64,000 bases of DNA, taken from contig JAEWHC010000009.1 of NCBI GenBank assembly GCA_023387985.1, forward strand, positions 682,001 through 746,000, written 5' to 3'. Origin of the DNA: Bacteroidota bacterium. GTDB taxonomy: Bacteria > Bacteroidota > Bacteroidia > Chitinophagales > Chitinophagaceae. The notes beneath the pieces are model-generated. The model was not told the DNA's origin. It ran no database searches and worked only from the letters and a program-made list of their open reading frames with translations. Within the stretch, counting starts at the first letter, position 1. Each line of letters starts with the position of its first letter. This document shows, piece by piece, positions 18,035-26,102 of the stretch. Made by a program: the position numbers and the translations under genes.

Positions 18035-19288
18035 ATGGCAGATATTTTTGAAAGAGTCGTGCAGAATTATGGCCCTCTTGGCGAGCACCGCCAAAGGGCC
18101 CATGGATACTTTGCTTTTCCCAAACTGGAAGGGGACATTGGCCCCCGCATGCAATTTCGCGGTAAGGAAATGATCGTATGGAGCCTGAATAATTATCTCG
18201 GGCTGGCAAATCATCCGGAAATACGGAAAGTGGATACGGAAGCAACGGAAGCGTATGGACTTGCCTATCCCATGGGGGCCCGCATGATGAGCGGCAACAG
18301 CAACCTGCATGAACAACTCGAACAGGAACTTGCAGAATTTGAAAATAAAGAAGATGCGATTTTGCTGAATTATGGTTACCAGGGGATCATGAGCGCCATT
18401 GATGCGCTTTGTTCCCGCCATGATGTGATCGTTTATGATGCGGAATGCCATGCCTGCATTATTGATGGGTTGCGTATGCATCCCGGAAAACGTTATGTGT
18501 ATAAGCATAACGATGTGGCTGACTGCGCAAAACAGTTGCAGCGTGCAGAAGCTTTGGTGCGGGATAACGGACAAGGAGGTATCCTTCTGATCACAGAAGG
18601 GGTTTTCGGCATGGCCGGCGACCAGGGAAAACTCAAAGAAATTACTGAATTAAAACGAAAATTCAATTTCCGCTTGCTGGTGGATGATGCCCATGGTTTC
18701 GGAACCCTGGGCGCAACAGGCGCCGGAGCTGGTGAAGAACAGGGTTGTCAGGATGAGATTGACCTCTATTTCAGCACTTTTGCCAAGAGTATGGCCAGCA
18801 TAGGTGCCTTTATTGCAGGCCCTACGGCCATCATTGATTTTATACGCTACAATATCCGCAGCCAGATTTTTGCCAAAAGCCTGCCCATGCCTTTCGTAAT
18901 CGGCAACATCAAACGCCTGCATCTGCTGCAAACCATGCCTGAACTAAAAGATAAGTTGTGGCATAACGCTCTTGCATTGCAGGAGGGCTTGAAGCAAAGG
19001 GGATTTGATATCGGCAAAACAGATTCTGTTGTTACTCCGGTTTATATGAAGGGTGGTGTGGAAGAAGCCACAGCCATGGTAATGGACCTGAGGGAGAATT
19101 ATGGAATTTTCTGTTCCATTGTGGTTTACCCGGTAATTCCCAAAGGGGACATTATTTATCGGCTGATCCCCACCGCAAGCCATAGCGATGAGGATATTCG
19201 TCTAACGCTCGAAGCTTTTACCGCCACCAAACAAAAATTGGATGCGGGTGAATACAAAGTGGGCGTTATCCCGGATATGCACGGATAA
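18035..19288 (+). CDS. PLP-dependent alpha-oxoamine synthase, serine-palmitoyltransferase-like
   Basis: A 417-residue fold-type I PLP enzyme: NNYLGLANHPEI, MGARMMSGNSNLHEQLE, DAECHACIIDG with the ring-stacking His, TEGVFGMAGD, VDDAHGFGTLG, and the PLP lysine in TFAKSMASIGAFIAG. This family condenses an amino acid with an acyl-CoA (Kbl: glycine plus acetyl-CoA; BioF: alanine plus pimeloyl; Spt: serine plus palmitoyl-CoA). The lysine context (TF-KS-ASIG-F-AG) is closer to bacterial Spt (TFSKSLASLGGF) than to Kbl. Together with the lipid A neighbours this favours a sphingolipid or related long-chain base role. Kbl activity cannot be excluded. No tdh gene is adjacent, which would mark a threonine pathway. 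Confidence 0.8.
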   Translation: MADIFERVVQNYGPLGEHRQRAHGYFAFPKLEGDIGPRMQFRGKEMIVWSLNNYLGLANHPEIRKVDTEATEAYGLAYPMGARMMSGNSNLHEQLEQELAEFENKEDAILLNYGYQGIMSAIDALCSRHDVIVYDAECHACIIDGLRMHPGKRYVYKHNDVADCAKQLQRAEALVRDNGQGGILLITEGVFGMAGDQGKLKEITELKRKFNFRLLVDDAHGFGTLGATGAGAGEEQGCQDEIDLYFSTFAKSMASIGAFIAGPTAIIDFIRYNIRSQIFAKSLPMPFVIGNIKRLHLLQTMPELKDKLWHNALALQEGLKQRGFDIGKTDSVVTPVYMKGGVEEATAMVMDLRENYGIFCSIVVYPVIPKGDIIYRLIPTASHSDEDIRLTLEAFTATKQKLDAGEYKVGVIPDMHG

Positions 19289-19317
19289 AGTTCAGAGAAA
19301 GATGATTTTTGATAATG

Positions 19318-19342
19318 ACCGGGTGAGCTGCCCGGTTTTTTC
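19318..19342 (+). terminator. Rho-independent terminator after the alpha-oxoamine synthase gene
   Basis: ACCGGG (19318-19323), a seven-base loop, and CCCGGT (19331-19336) running into TTTTTT. It lies 30 bases after the stop codon on the plus strand. Confidence 0.7.
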
Positions 19343-19536
19343 TTTGATTGTTGACAGGTTTTGCCTGCGGATGGGCGTTATAAAAATGGAAATAAGCATA
19401 CAGCTTTCCGGGGAGACCCGAGAAAATGAACAAAAGACCTGATTTGCTCAACGGTATATTCAAAATTTCTCGGGTTCAAAACATACAGATTTTCACCAAT
19501 CACAAAAATGAATAAGCTATAGTGCGAGAAAAGCCA

Positions 19537-20046
19537 TTACCAGTTGCTGCTGAACTGCTTCATGAAAGTTTCAAAGTCCATGGTTTCATTTGCTCTGCTG
19601 CCATAATATTTCAGCAGCAATTCCATTTCCCGCACATTGCGGCCACCCAATACAATTTGCTTTTCGCCTTTTGCCGGAATGATTATGGTGGCCGGATAAG
19701 CTACCTGCCCGTTGGTGAGCAGCGGAGTAAGCGCATTGGTTTTGTAAACTTTTACATAGCCGTATTTTTCGCCGAACCATGACAGGCTGTCCCGGCTTTC
19801 ACCGTTGATCTTAATTGCATGAAAATTCTGCTCCAGGTAGGTCTTTACCGAATCATTCCTGTAGGTGGTGAGATCCATGATTTTACAGTTGTGGCACCAG
19901 TCGGTATAAATATCCACAAGTATAGGTTTACCGTCAAGCGATTGGTGCAATGCTGCGTCTGTGGTTTTCCATTGCACCCCCTGGGCCCCGGCGCCGGTAC
20001 ACAAAAAAAGAAAAGCTGATAAAAAATATTTCAAAACTGAGGTCAT
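19537..20046 (-). CDS. Exported thioredoxin-like protein
   Basis: A 169-residue protein starting at the ATG at 20046 (a TTG at 20052 is possible). Signal peptide: KYFLSAFLFLCTGAGAQ. The thioredoxin fold has the redox motif TDWCHNCK at about residue 50 and the cis-proline region VAYPATIIIP. The DIYTDWCHNC-KxMD pattern is that of the DsbD C-terminal/thioredoxin_7 group. It is probably periplasmic, reducing or forming disulfides, or a DsbD-fed shuttle. No DsbD is nearby. It is divergent from ubiX, with both starts about 30 bases apart. Confidence 0.82.
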   Translation of the reverse strand: MTSVLKYFLSAFLFLCTGAGAQGVQWKTTDAALHQSLDGKPILVDIYTDWCHNCKIMDLTTYRNDSVKTYLEQNFHAIKINGESRDSLSWFGEKYGYVKVYKTNALTPLLTNGQVAYPATIIIPAKGEKQIVLGGRNVREMELLLKYYGSRANETMDFETFMKQFSSNW

Positions 20047-20069
20047 TTCCAAAAGGCGGTTTAATTTGG

Positions 20070-20077
20070 CAAATGTA
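20070..20077 (-). promoter_or_regulatory. -7 promoter element for the exported thioredoxin gene
   Basis: On the minus strand, TACATTTG (20077 to 20070) matches TAnnTTTG and lies 23 bases before the ATG at 20046. It touches the first base of the ubiX start codon, so the two divergent promoters must overlap. Confidence 0.4.
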
Positions 20078-20658
20078 TGAAAGGTGCAAAGTATAAAATA
20101 GTGATAGCAATCACCGGCGCAAGCGGATCAATTTATGCTAAATTGTTGTTGGAAAAACTGGTTGAACTGGCGCCGGGCCAAATCGATGAACTTGCGGTGG
20201 TAATGAGCAGCAATGCGCCAACAGTGGCCTCCGCCGAACTGGGTTCGGATGTACTTGAAAACTTTCCTGTAAAATATTATGACCGCAAGGACTTCTTCGC
20301 GCCTTTTGCCAGTGGTTCAGCTAAATTTAATGCCATGGTGATCATCCCGTGCAGCATGGGCACCCTCGGGCGCATTGCTGCGGGAGGCAGCGATGACCTC
20401 ATTACACGTGCAGCGGATGTAATGCTAAAAGAGCGGCGTAAACTCATCCTTTGCATCCGCGAAATGCCTTTTAATCTCATCCACATCCGGAACATGGAAA
20501 CCCTAACCCTTGCCGGAGGCATCATATGCCCGGCTTCACCTTCTTTTTACAGCCTCCCCAAAACCATTGATGAACTTGCTTCAACGGTTACCAACCGTAT
20601 TGTAGATCTCATTGGCCTTAATCATGACAGCTTCCGCTGGGGAAGGGATGAACACTAA
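20077..20658 (+). CDS. ubiX: UbiX-family flavin prenyltransferase
   Basis: A 193-residue flavoprotein: AITGASGSIYAKLL at the N-terminus (FMN phosphate site), VVMSSNAPTVASAE, IIPCSMGTLGRIAAGGSDDLI, then the prenyl-phosphate-binding RREMPF-like segment CIREMPFNLIHIRNM and PASPSFYSLP. It makes prenylated FMN for UbiD-type decarboxylases from dimethylallyl phosphate and FMN. No ubiD lies in the window. The likely use is menaquinone/quinone or aromatic acid decarboxylation, inferred only. It is convergent with the ABC-F gene, leaving 29 bases between stops and no clear terminator. Confidence 0.93.
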   Translation: MKGAKYKIVIAITGASGSIYAKLLLEKLVELAPGQIDELAVVMSSNAPTVASAELGSDVLENFPVKYYDRKDFFAPFASGSAKFNAMVIIPCSMGTLGRIAAGGSDDLITRAADVMLKERRKLILCIREMPFNLIHIRNMETLTLAGGIICPASPSFYSLPKTIDELASTVTNRIVDLIGLNHDSFRWGRDEH

Positions 20659-20687
20659 AAGTCAGGAGCCACATTGAACTCCATCGG

Positions 20688-22313
20688 CTAGCTGTACATT
20701 TCCTCCCGGAGCGCTTTCACCCGGTCATCATCAAGGTATTCATCAAAAGTCATCAGCCTGTCGATGGTTCCTGTGGGAGTAAGTTCAATAATGCGATTGG
20801 CCACGGTTTGCATAAATGTATGGTCATGACTCGTAAGAAAAACAATCCCTTTAAAATCCACGCATTGTTCGTTGAATGCCTGGATGCTTTCAAGGTCGAG
20901 GTGATTCGTTGGCTGATCCAAAACAATGCAGTTGGGGTTTTGCAGCATCATCCGGCTGATCATGCAACGCACTTTTTCGCCGCCGCTTAACACATTTACT
21001 TTCTTGTTGATGTCATCGCCGCTAAACAGCATTTTGCCCAAAAAGCCACGCAAAAAAGGCTCGTCGGCATCTGTTACATGGGGAGGCACAAAATCCCGCA
21101 GCCAGTCGATCATTTGCACCGGTTGCTGAAAAAACTCGTTATTCTCGAAAGGCAGGTAAGCATGGGTTACCGTTGTTCCCCACGAAAAATTTCCGGTATC
21201 TGCCTTTCCGTTTCCGGTGATGATCTCAAAAAAATGCGTTACAGCCAAAGGATCACGGCTGTAAAATGCGATCTTGTCGTTTTTGTGTACATCAAATTTC
21301 AGGTTTTTGAATAAGGTCCTGCCATCAATGGACTTCGAAAGATTGTCAACATGGAGTATCTGGTTTCCGACTTCCCGCAGTGGCTGAAAAATAATTCCCG
21401 GGTAACGGCGGTTGCTGGGCTCAATCTCTTCAATGGTCAGTTTTTCTAGGGCTTTTTTACGGGAGGTAGCCTGGCGGCTTTTGCTGGCATTGGCGCTAAA
21501 GCGGGCAATGAATTCAATCAATGCAGCCCGTTTGTCTTCAATCTTCTTATTCTTGTCTGCAAGCTGGCGGGCCATCAGTTGGGAGCTTTCATACCAGAAT
21601 GTATAATTGCCGGTATAAATTTTGATTTTGTGGCGGTCAACATCGGCCACATGTGTGCAAACCGCGTCCAGGAAGTGTCGGTCGTGACTCACTACCAAAA
21701 CGATATTCTGGTAATCGGCCAGAAAGTTTTCCAGCCAGCTGATGGTTTCAATATCCAAGCCATTTGTTGGTTCATCCAAAAGCAGGATATCGGGATTTCC
21801 AAATAAGGCTTGCGCAAGCAGCACGCGTACTTTCAAGTTTCCGGGAATATCCTTCATCAACTGGTAATGGTATTGCTCTTCTACGCCGAGATTGCTCAAC
21901 AGGGTAGCCGCATCGCTTTCGGCAGTATAGCCACCCATTTCTCCAAATTCCGCCTCCAGTTCGCCGGCACGCAGGTAATCATCATCGGTGGCATCAGGAT
22001 CAACATAAATGGCATCTTTTTCATGCATGACCTTCCACATTACACTATGCCCCATCATCACCGTATTGAGGACAGAATCGTTGTCAAATTCAAAATGGTT
22101 CTGCTTCAGCACGGCAAATCTTTCCCCCGGGGTGATCTCCACCGTACCTTTCTGCGGCTCAATTTCGCCTGCCAGAATCTTCAAAAAAGTGGATTTACCT
22201 GCGCCATTGGCGCCAATTACACCATAGCAATTGCCTTTGGTAAAATTTATATTGACCTCGTCAAACAGTATTCTTTTACCGTATGCAAGCGTTATGTTTT
22301 TTGCACTGATCAT
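20688..22313 (-). CDS. ABC-F ATPase, YbiT-like, with degenerate second nucleotide-binding domain
   Basis: A 541-residue cytosolic ABC-F protein with two nucleotide-binding domains and a charged linker (about 245-305, FIARFSANASKSRQATSRKKAL as in E. coli YbiT). Domain 1 is complete: Walker A GANGAGKST (34-42) and Walker B ILLLDEPTNGLD (176-187). Its signature IPGNLKVRVLLAQALF is of the YbiT kind. In domain 2 the Walker A site is lost (DKIAFYSRDPLAVTHFF, 346-362, no GxxGxGK). Walker B reads CIVLDQPTNHLD, with Gln467 in place of the catalytic Glu, while LSGGEK (442-447) is intact. ABC-F proteins act on the ribosome. Here one site is predicted catalytically dead. Confidence 0.92.
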   Translation of the reverse strand: MISAKNITLAYGKRILFDEVNINFTKGNCYGVIGANGAGKSTFLKILAGEIEPQKGTVEITPGERFAVLKQNHFEFDNDSVLNTVMMGHSVMWKVMHEKDAIYVDPDATDDDYLRAGELEAEFGEMGGYTAESDAATLLSNLGVEEQYHYQLMKDIPGNLKVRVLLAQALFGNPDILLLDEPTNGLDIETISWLENFLADYQNIVLVVSHDRHFLDAVCTHVADVDRHKIKIYTGNYTFWYESSQLMARQLADKNKKIEDKRAALIEFIARFSANASKSRQATSRKKALEKLTIEEIEPSNRRYPGIIFQPLREVGNQILHVDNLSKSIDGRTLFKNLKFDVHKNDKIAFYSRDPLAVTHFFEIITGNGKADTGNFSWGTTVTHAYLPFENNEFFQQPVQMIDWLRDFVPPHVTDADEPFLRGFLGKMLFSGDDINKKVNVLSGGEKVRCMISRMMLQNPNCIVLDQPTNHLDLESIQAFNEQCVDFKGIVFLTSHDHTFMQTVANRIIELTPTGTIDRLMTFDEYLDDDRVKALREEMYS

Positions 22314-22699
22314 AGTTGATGCTCATTTTTTGGAAACGGGCGCAAAGGTAGGCTAATTCAGGCTCAAAACCATTGAGCCTGGCCGCATGCCGGCCTTAAC
22401 GACCAATATGATCAATAACAAAACTGCTATTCTAAGCTCATGTGGGTGGGTTTTTTAAAAATATTCGCTAAAGAACTTGGGTTTTCGAAAGAAACCCCTA
22501 TAACTTTACCCTTCGAACAGCAGCCTTCGAAAAATTCAAATACTAAAATCAGCTACAATGCTGATGGTACGAATAAAAACCGGTAAATGGTGTTTAGCAC
22601 ATATTTTGCATATTGGTTTTCAGTCAATTTCCAGATTTATTAGGGGCATTTTGTAAAATTATAAATACATCAAGGCGCCTGTCACCAAAATTGTAAAGC
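22314..22699. other. Intergenic region with three TTCGAA sites
   Basis: About 386 bases lie between the divergent ABC-F and lipoprotein genes. I see no ORF worth calling. It holds GGGTTT...AAACCC (22479-22484 with 22492-22497) and three TTCGAA hexamers at 22484, 22512 and 22526, 28 and 14 bases apart. The last two are preceded by the same CC. It must contain both promoters. A TATTTTG string at about 22611-22617 is the nearest promoter-like sequence to the lipoprotein. Confidence 0.4.
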
Positions 22700-23752
22700 A
22701 TGAAGAGCGTTTTTATAAAGGGATGGCGGTTAATGGCAGTCGTACTGGTTTTAGCGGCATGTAACCGTAGTGTGGATATTCCTCCGGATGGTCCTTTGCC
22801 ACCCGGCGGTGGCGGCGGCGGACCTGAGCCGGTTGCCCTGGATTGGCGGATAAGCGGTGAGTACAACAATTCCGGCCAGCGCATCAAGCAAATCAAGTTC
22901 ACGGGTGCCTTCAACAATACCTACTCTTTTAGCTACAAAGGCAACAACATTTACAGGGTAACCTCGGCCAACAGCTTGGAAGAGTACCGCTACAATGAGG
23001 GGGGTGACCTGGTAAACGTGACCTCTCTTATACCCGATGTGAGCAACAACTACAGTTTTTCAACCCAAAACAACCGGGTTACGGCACGAACCTACTCAGG
23101 CAAAAATGCCCAGGGCCTTTCCTACAACCTATCCGCAACTTTCAGCTACGAAGTAGGCGGTAAAATAGCCGGGATCAACGAAAGCGTCATATTCACCAAC
23201 GGCGGTATTCAGAAAACCTACGTAACTGTACTGGCTTATACAGGCAGCCGTCCTTCCGAAATCAAAATGGAGATCAATGGTCTAAGTTTCGGTACACCCA
23301 TCTCTCAAACCAAATGGCGAAAGTTTGAGTATGACCAGGCGGGAAATGTTACAGGTATATATGAAAAACTTACTCAAAATGGTCCCTGGATCACCCGGTA
23401 CAAGATCAATTACGACAGTAAAAATGACGAAGGTTTCCTTCAGGCCTTTGTGCTTTCTACTTTCCTGAAAGGCAAATTCTCTCCCGCTGAATCTTTTGAT
23501 ACCCGGATACTTTCTGAAGAACATGGCGCGTTTTACGCGGATTCCCCACCGGTTTCAGACCTGGCTTACTATGACTACAATTGCGCAGGCCAAAGCATTT
23601 CAGTACCAAGGCAGGGAAAAAATTACAAATACACTTTCAATTATAACGGAGGCGGACTTCCGGTATCAGGAACCATAAATGCAGTAGAATCTTCTGAATG
23701 CACTACGCTCAACAATAGCGTGAACTGGTCAATCACCTACGAAAAATTCTGA
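22700..23752 (+). CDS. Lipoprotein of unknown function with YD/RHS-like beta repeats
   Basis: A 350-residue protein with a lipoprotein signal: positively charged start, hydrophobic LMAVVLVLAAC, and a lipobox ending at Cys21. A proline/glycine-rich linker follows (PLPPGGGGGG). The rest is a series of short beta-hairpin-like segments of the form Y-(N/D)-x-x-G-(N/D)-(L/V) (YNEGGDLVNVT, YDQAGNVTGIYE), similar to YD repeats in Bacteroidota cell-surface lipoproteins such as the DUF4595 type. No catalytic motif is seen. It is probably outer-membrane anchored. It stands alone with a strong terminator behind it. Confidence 0.75.
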   Translation: MKSVFIKGWRLMAVVLVLAACNRSVDIPPDGPLPPGGGGGGPEPVALDWRISGEYNNSGQRIKQIKFTGAFNNTYSFSYKGNNIYRVTSANSLEEYRYNEGGDLVNVTSLIPDVSNNYSFSTQNNRVTARTYSGKNAQGLSYNLSATFSYEVGGKIAGINESVIFTNGGIQKTYVTVLAYTGSRPSEIKMEINGLSFGTPISQTKWRKFEYDQAGNVTGIYEKLTQNGPWITRYKINYDSKNDEGFLQAFVLSTFLKGKFSPAESFDTRILSEEHGAFYADSPPVSDLAYYDYNCAGQSISVPRQGKNYKYTFNYNGGGLPVSGTINAVESSECTTLNNSVNWSITYEKF

Positions 23753-23771
23753 ATGGATAATTTATAATTAA

Positions 23772-23801
23772 AAAAGGGCAGGCAGTAAAGCCTGCTTTTT
23801 T
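23772..23801 (+). terminator. Rho-independent terminator after the lipoprotein gene
   Basis: GCAGGC (23778-23783), loop AGTAAA, GCCTGC (23790-23795), then TTTTTT. A-rich sequence on the left side could extend the stem. It lies 20 bases after the stop. Confidence 0.8.
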
Positions 23802-23869
23802 AGTTTCCTTTTTCAAGTCGTTAATGTTCATATGTATATTGAAATGTGTGCTTTTGCTCACCAATTGGC

Positions 23870-23877
23870 TAAATTTG
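23870..23877 (+). promoter_or_regulatory. -7 promoter element before trxB
   Basis: TAAATTTG matches TAnnTTTG, 19 bases before the ATG at 23897. A TTTG at 23853-23856 is only 13 bases upstream, shorter than the usual spacing. Confidence 0.4.
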
Positions 23878-23896
23878 CAATCCGAATTTTGCTAAA

Positions 23897-24844
23897 ATGC
23901 TACTTATGGAGATTAGAGAACACGTACACTGCCTGATTATTGGCAGTGGCCCTGCCGGATATACGGCCGCTATTTATGCCACCCGCGCAGGATTAAAGCC
24001 TGTATTGTACCAGGGCATACAGCCGGGCGGACAACTGACCACCACCACCGATGTCGAGAACTATCCGGGCTATCCCGATGGTGTTATGGGCCCCCAAATG
24101 ATGCTTGATTTTGAAAAGCAGGCAACACGTATGGGCGCTGACATTCGTTTCGGGCTGGTTACAAAAAGCGATTTTTCTTCAAAACCTCTTAAAGTTGAAA
24201 TTGATGAAGAATTCTGGATAAGCGCCGATTCCGTGATCATTTCAACTGGTGCCACAGCCAAGTGGCTGGGCATTGAGAGCGAGCAACGCCTGAATGGACA
24301 GGGGGTGAGCGCTTGCGCCGTTTGTGATGGGTTTTTCTTCCGTGGTAAAGATGTTTCCATTGTTGGCGCCGGAGATACGGCATGCGAAGAAGCCCTTTAC
24401 CTGAGTAACATATGTAATAAAGTGCATATGATTGTACGCAAAGGCGAAGGTGGTATGCGTGCCAGTAAGATTATGCAGCAACGTGTGGTGGACCGGGAGA
24501 ACATAGAAGTGCACTGGAATCATGAAACCGAAGAAGTGCTCGGTGGCGACCGTGTTACCGGCGTGCGTGTTTTCAACAATGTCACCGGTGAAAAAAAAGT
24601 CATCGACGTGAGTGCGTTTTTTGTGGCCATCGGCCATAAACCCAACAGCGATGTGTTTAAACCATGGCTGGAAATGGACGAAACTGGCTATATCCTCACC
24701 ACTCCCGGCACAACCAGGACCAATGTTGCAGGAGTTTTTGCTGCAGGCGATGTGCAGGACAACGTTTATCGCCAGGCTGTAACCGCCGCCGGAACAGGTT
24801 GCATGGCCGCCCTGGATGCCGAAAGATACCTCGGCGCTTTGTAA
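23897..24844 (+). CDS. trxB: Thioredoxin-disulfide reductase
   Basis: A 315-residue flavoprotein: FAD motif GSGPAGYTAAIYATRAG near residue 16, GQLTTTTDVENYPGYP, the redox disulfide CAVCDG at about 140, NADPH motif GAGDTACEEAL, and the C-terminal FAD motif FAAGDVQDNVYRQAVTAAG. It reduces thioredoxin with NADPH in the cytoplasm. The ATG at 23897 or 23906 could be used. Possible substrates encoded in this window are the thioredoxin at 29276 and, indirectly, the exported thioredoxin-like proteins. Confidence 0.96.
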   Translation: MLLMEIREHVHCLIIGSGPAGYTAAIYATRAGLKPVLYQGIQPGGQLTTTTDVENYPGYPDGVMGPQMMLDFEKQATRMGADIRFGLVTKSDFSSKPLKVEIDEEFWISADSVIISTGATAKWLGIESEQRLNGQGVSACAVCDGFFFRGKDVSIVGAGDTACEEALYLSNICNKVHMIVRKGEGGMRASKIMQQRVVDRENIEVHWNHETEEVLGGDRVTGVRVFNNVTGEKKVIDVSAFFVAIGHKPNSDVFKPWLEMDETGYILTTPGTTRTNVAGVFAAGDVQDNVYRQAVTAAGTGCMAALDAERYLGAL

Positions 24845-24870
24845 ACCGATTGTCTTAAATTTATACAGCC

Positions 24871-24905
24871 AAAGCAGTGTGTCCCAAAATGGCATGCTGC
24901 TTTTT
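24871..24905 (+). terminator. Rho-independent terminator between trxB and folB
   Basis: AAAGCAG (24871-24877) pairs with CTGCTTT (24897-24903), with further weak pairs inside, followed by a T-rich run. It separates trxB from folB. Confidence 0.65.
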
Positions 24906-24924
24906 ATTTTAATAAATAGAAATT

Positions 24925-25290
24925 ATGATCACAATACGCCTTCGCAACCTTGAGTTTCACGCTTTTCACGGATTGTATGATGAAGAAAAAATATTGGGAA
25001 ATTCCTTTTATGTAAACCTGACGGTGCATTATTCCCGCCAGGGAAAAGAAACGGACACCCTGGCCGATACCATCAACTATGAAGAATTGTTTACCATCAT
25101 CCGCGAAAAGATGAAGGAGCCACATGAATTGCTGGAAAACCTGGTAACCGGCATCGGTGTCCAGATTCGTACCCGGTATACCCAGATACAATACCTGAAT
25201 ATTGAGATTACAAAAAAGAATCCGCCCGTTGAGGGCTGGCGTGGAGATGTGCAGGTAGGTTATGAATGGAACGGCCTTAAGATTTCATAG
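24925..25290 (+). CDS. folB: Dihydroneopterin aldolase
   Basis: A 121-residue protein with the FolB pattern: LEFHAFHGLYDEEKILGNSFYVNL at the N-terminus (pterin-site Glu), TINYEELF, and the catalytic lysine region ITKKNPPV. It cleaves dihydroneopterin to 6-hydroxymethyl-dihydropterin and glycolaldehyde in folate synthesis. It lies after its own upstream terminator, so it is transcribed separately from trxB. The next gene starts 44 bases later. Confidence 0.93.
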   Translation: MITIRLRNLEFHAFHGLYDEEKILGNSFYVNLTVHYSRQGKETDTLADTINYEELFTIIREKMKEPHELLENLVTGIGVQIRTRYTQIQYLNIEITKKNPPVEGWRGDVQVGYEWNGLKIS

Positions 25291-25334
25291 GGCATTAACA
25301 TCCATTAAGCCTTCAAATCCGTAACTATGTGATT

Positions 25335-26102
25335 ATGCGTTCTGTCAAATTATCATTCCTTCTCGTTGCATTTTTAATTGCCGCTTCGCATTTGTTGAAT
25401 GCCCAGCCTGCTGATGAGTTGCTGAAGGAAGGGCTGGGTTTGCAACAAAAATACCAGGATGAAGCTGCATTGGAAAAATACAAGCAGATCTTACTGGTGA
25501 ATCCCGCTAACACGGAAGCCGGCTTGCGTGCTTTGGAAGTGACCCTGGCCCTGGGACAGCTGGCACCATTGGAAAAAGACCGGTTGTTCTGGCTGAATCA
25601 GCACCAGATCTACCTCGATCAATTTGCCGCCGATTCGCTCAATGATCGTTACCAGTATTATCTGGCCTTGTATAATATTGAGCGTGCAAAGCAGGAAAAG
25701 CGTCCCGATCGGATTGCGGAATGGATGAAGCTTGCCGGGCTTGCCGCCCAGAAAGCAGTAAGCATCAATCCGTCCTCAGGCAGGGCGAATTATGCATTGG
25801 GCAAATGGCATTATGAAATGCTGGCTTTCACCACCCTGAAGAAGGCCGCCATTCACCTGACACGAGGTGCAGGGCTGCCCGACGCAAGCCTGAAAACAGC
25901 AATTGAGCTGATGGAGTTCTGCCGCAAGGCCGAACCTTATTTTGCATCCAATTTTCTGGATCTCGGCAAAGCCCATCAAATGGATGAACGTTACGAAACA
26001 GCCATAGCGGTATTGCACCAGCTTACACGGCTGCCGGCGAGGCGTTCAACCGATGCCGCAGCCAAAGTTGAAGGAGCCAAACTGCTTGATAGCCTGAAAT
26101 AA
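25335..26102 (+). CDS. Exported TPR protein resembling RMDN (regulator of microtubule dynamics) family
   Basis: A 255-residue protein with a signal peptide (VKLSFLLVAFLIAASHLLNAQ) and tetratricopeptide-like helices throughout. The segment with SSGRANYALGKWHYEML, and the later LGKAHQMDERYETAI, follow the layout of the RMDN/FAM82 TPR family (residue run G-R-W/K-W-x-Y, then paired helices with KAEPYFASNFLDLGKAH). Such bacterial versions are probably periplasmic scaffolds of unknown role. I chose the ATG at 25335 over the GTG at 25329. Its stop codon abuts the stop of the convergent ABC permease with no gap. Confidence 0.7.
   Translation: MRSVKLSFLLVAFLIAASHLLNAQPADELLKEGLGLQQKYQDEAALEKYKQILLVNPANTEAGLRALEVTLALGQLAPLEKDRLFWLNQHQIYLDQFAADSLNDRYQYYLALYNIERAKQEKRPDRIAEWMKLAGLAAQKAVSINPSSGRANYALGKWHYEMLAFTTLKKAAIHLTRGAGLPDASLKTAIELMEFCRKAEPYFASNFLDLGKAHQMDERYETAIAVLHQLTRLPARRSTDAAAKVEGAKLLDSLK

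Noticed and set aside
19242..19442. 66-codon frame after the Spt-like gene
   Set aside because: It crosses the strong terminator at 19318 and has no protein-like features.
22375..22400. Short GGCCG-CGGCC hairpin between the ABC-F and lipoprotein genes as a terminator
   Set aside because: No T-run follows on either strand and neither gene ends there.
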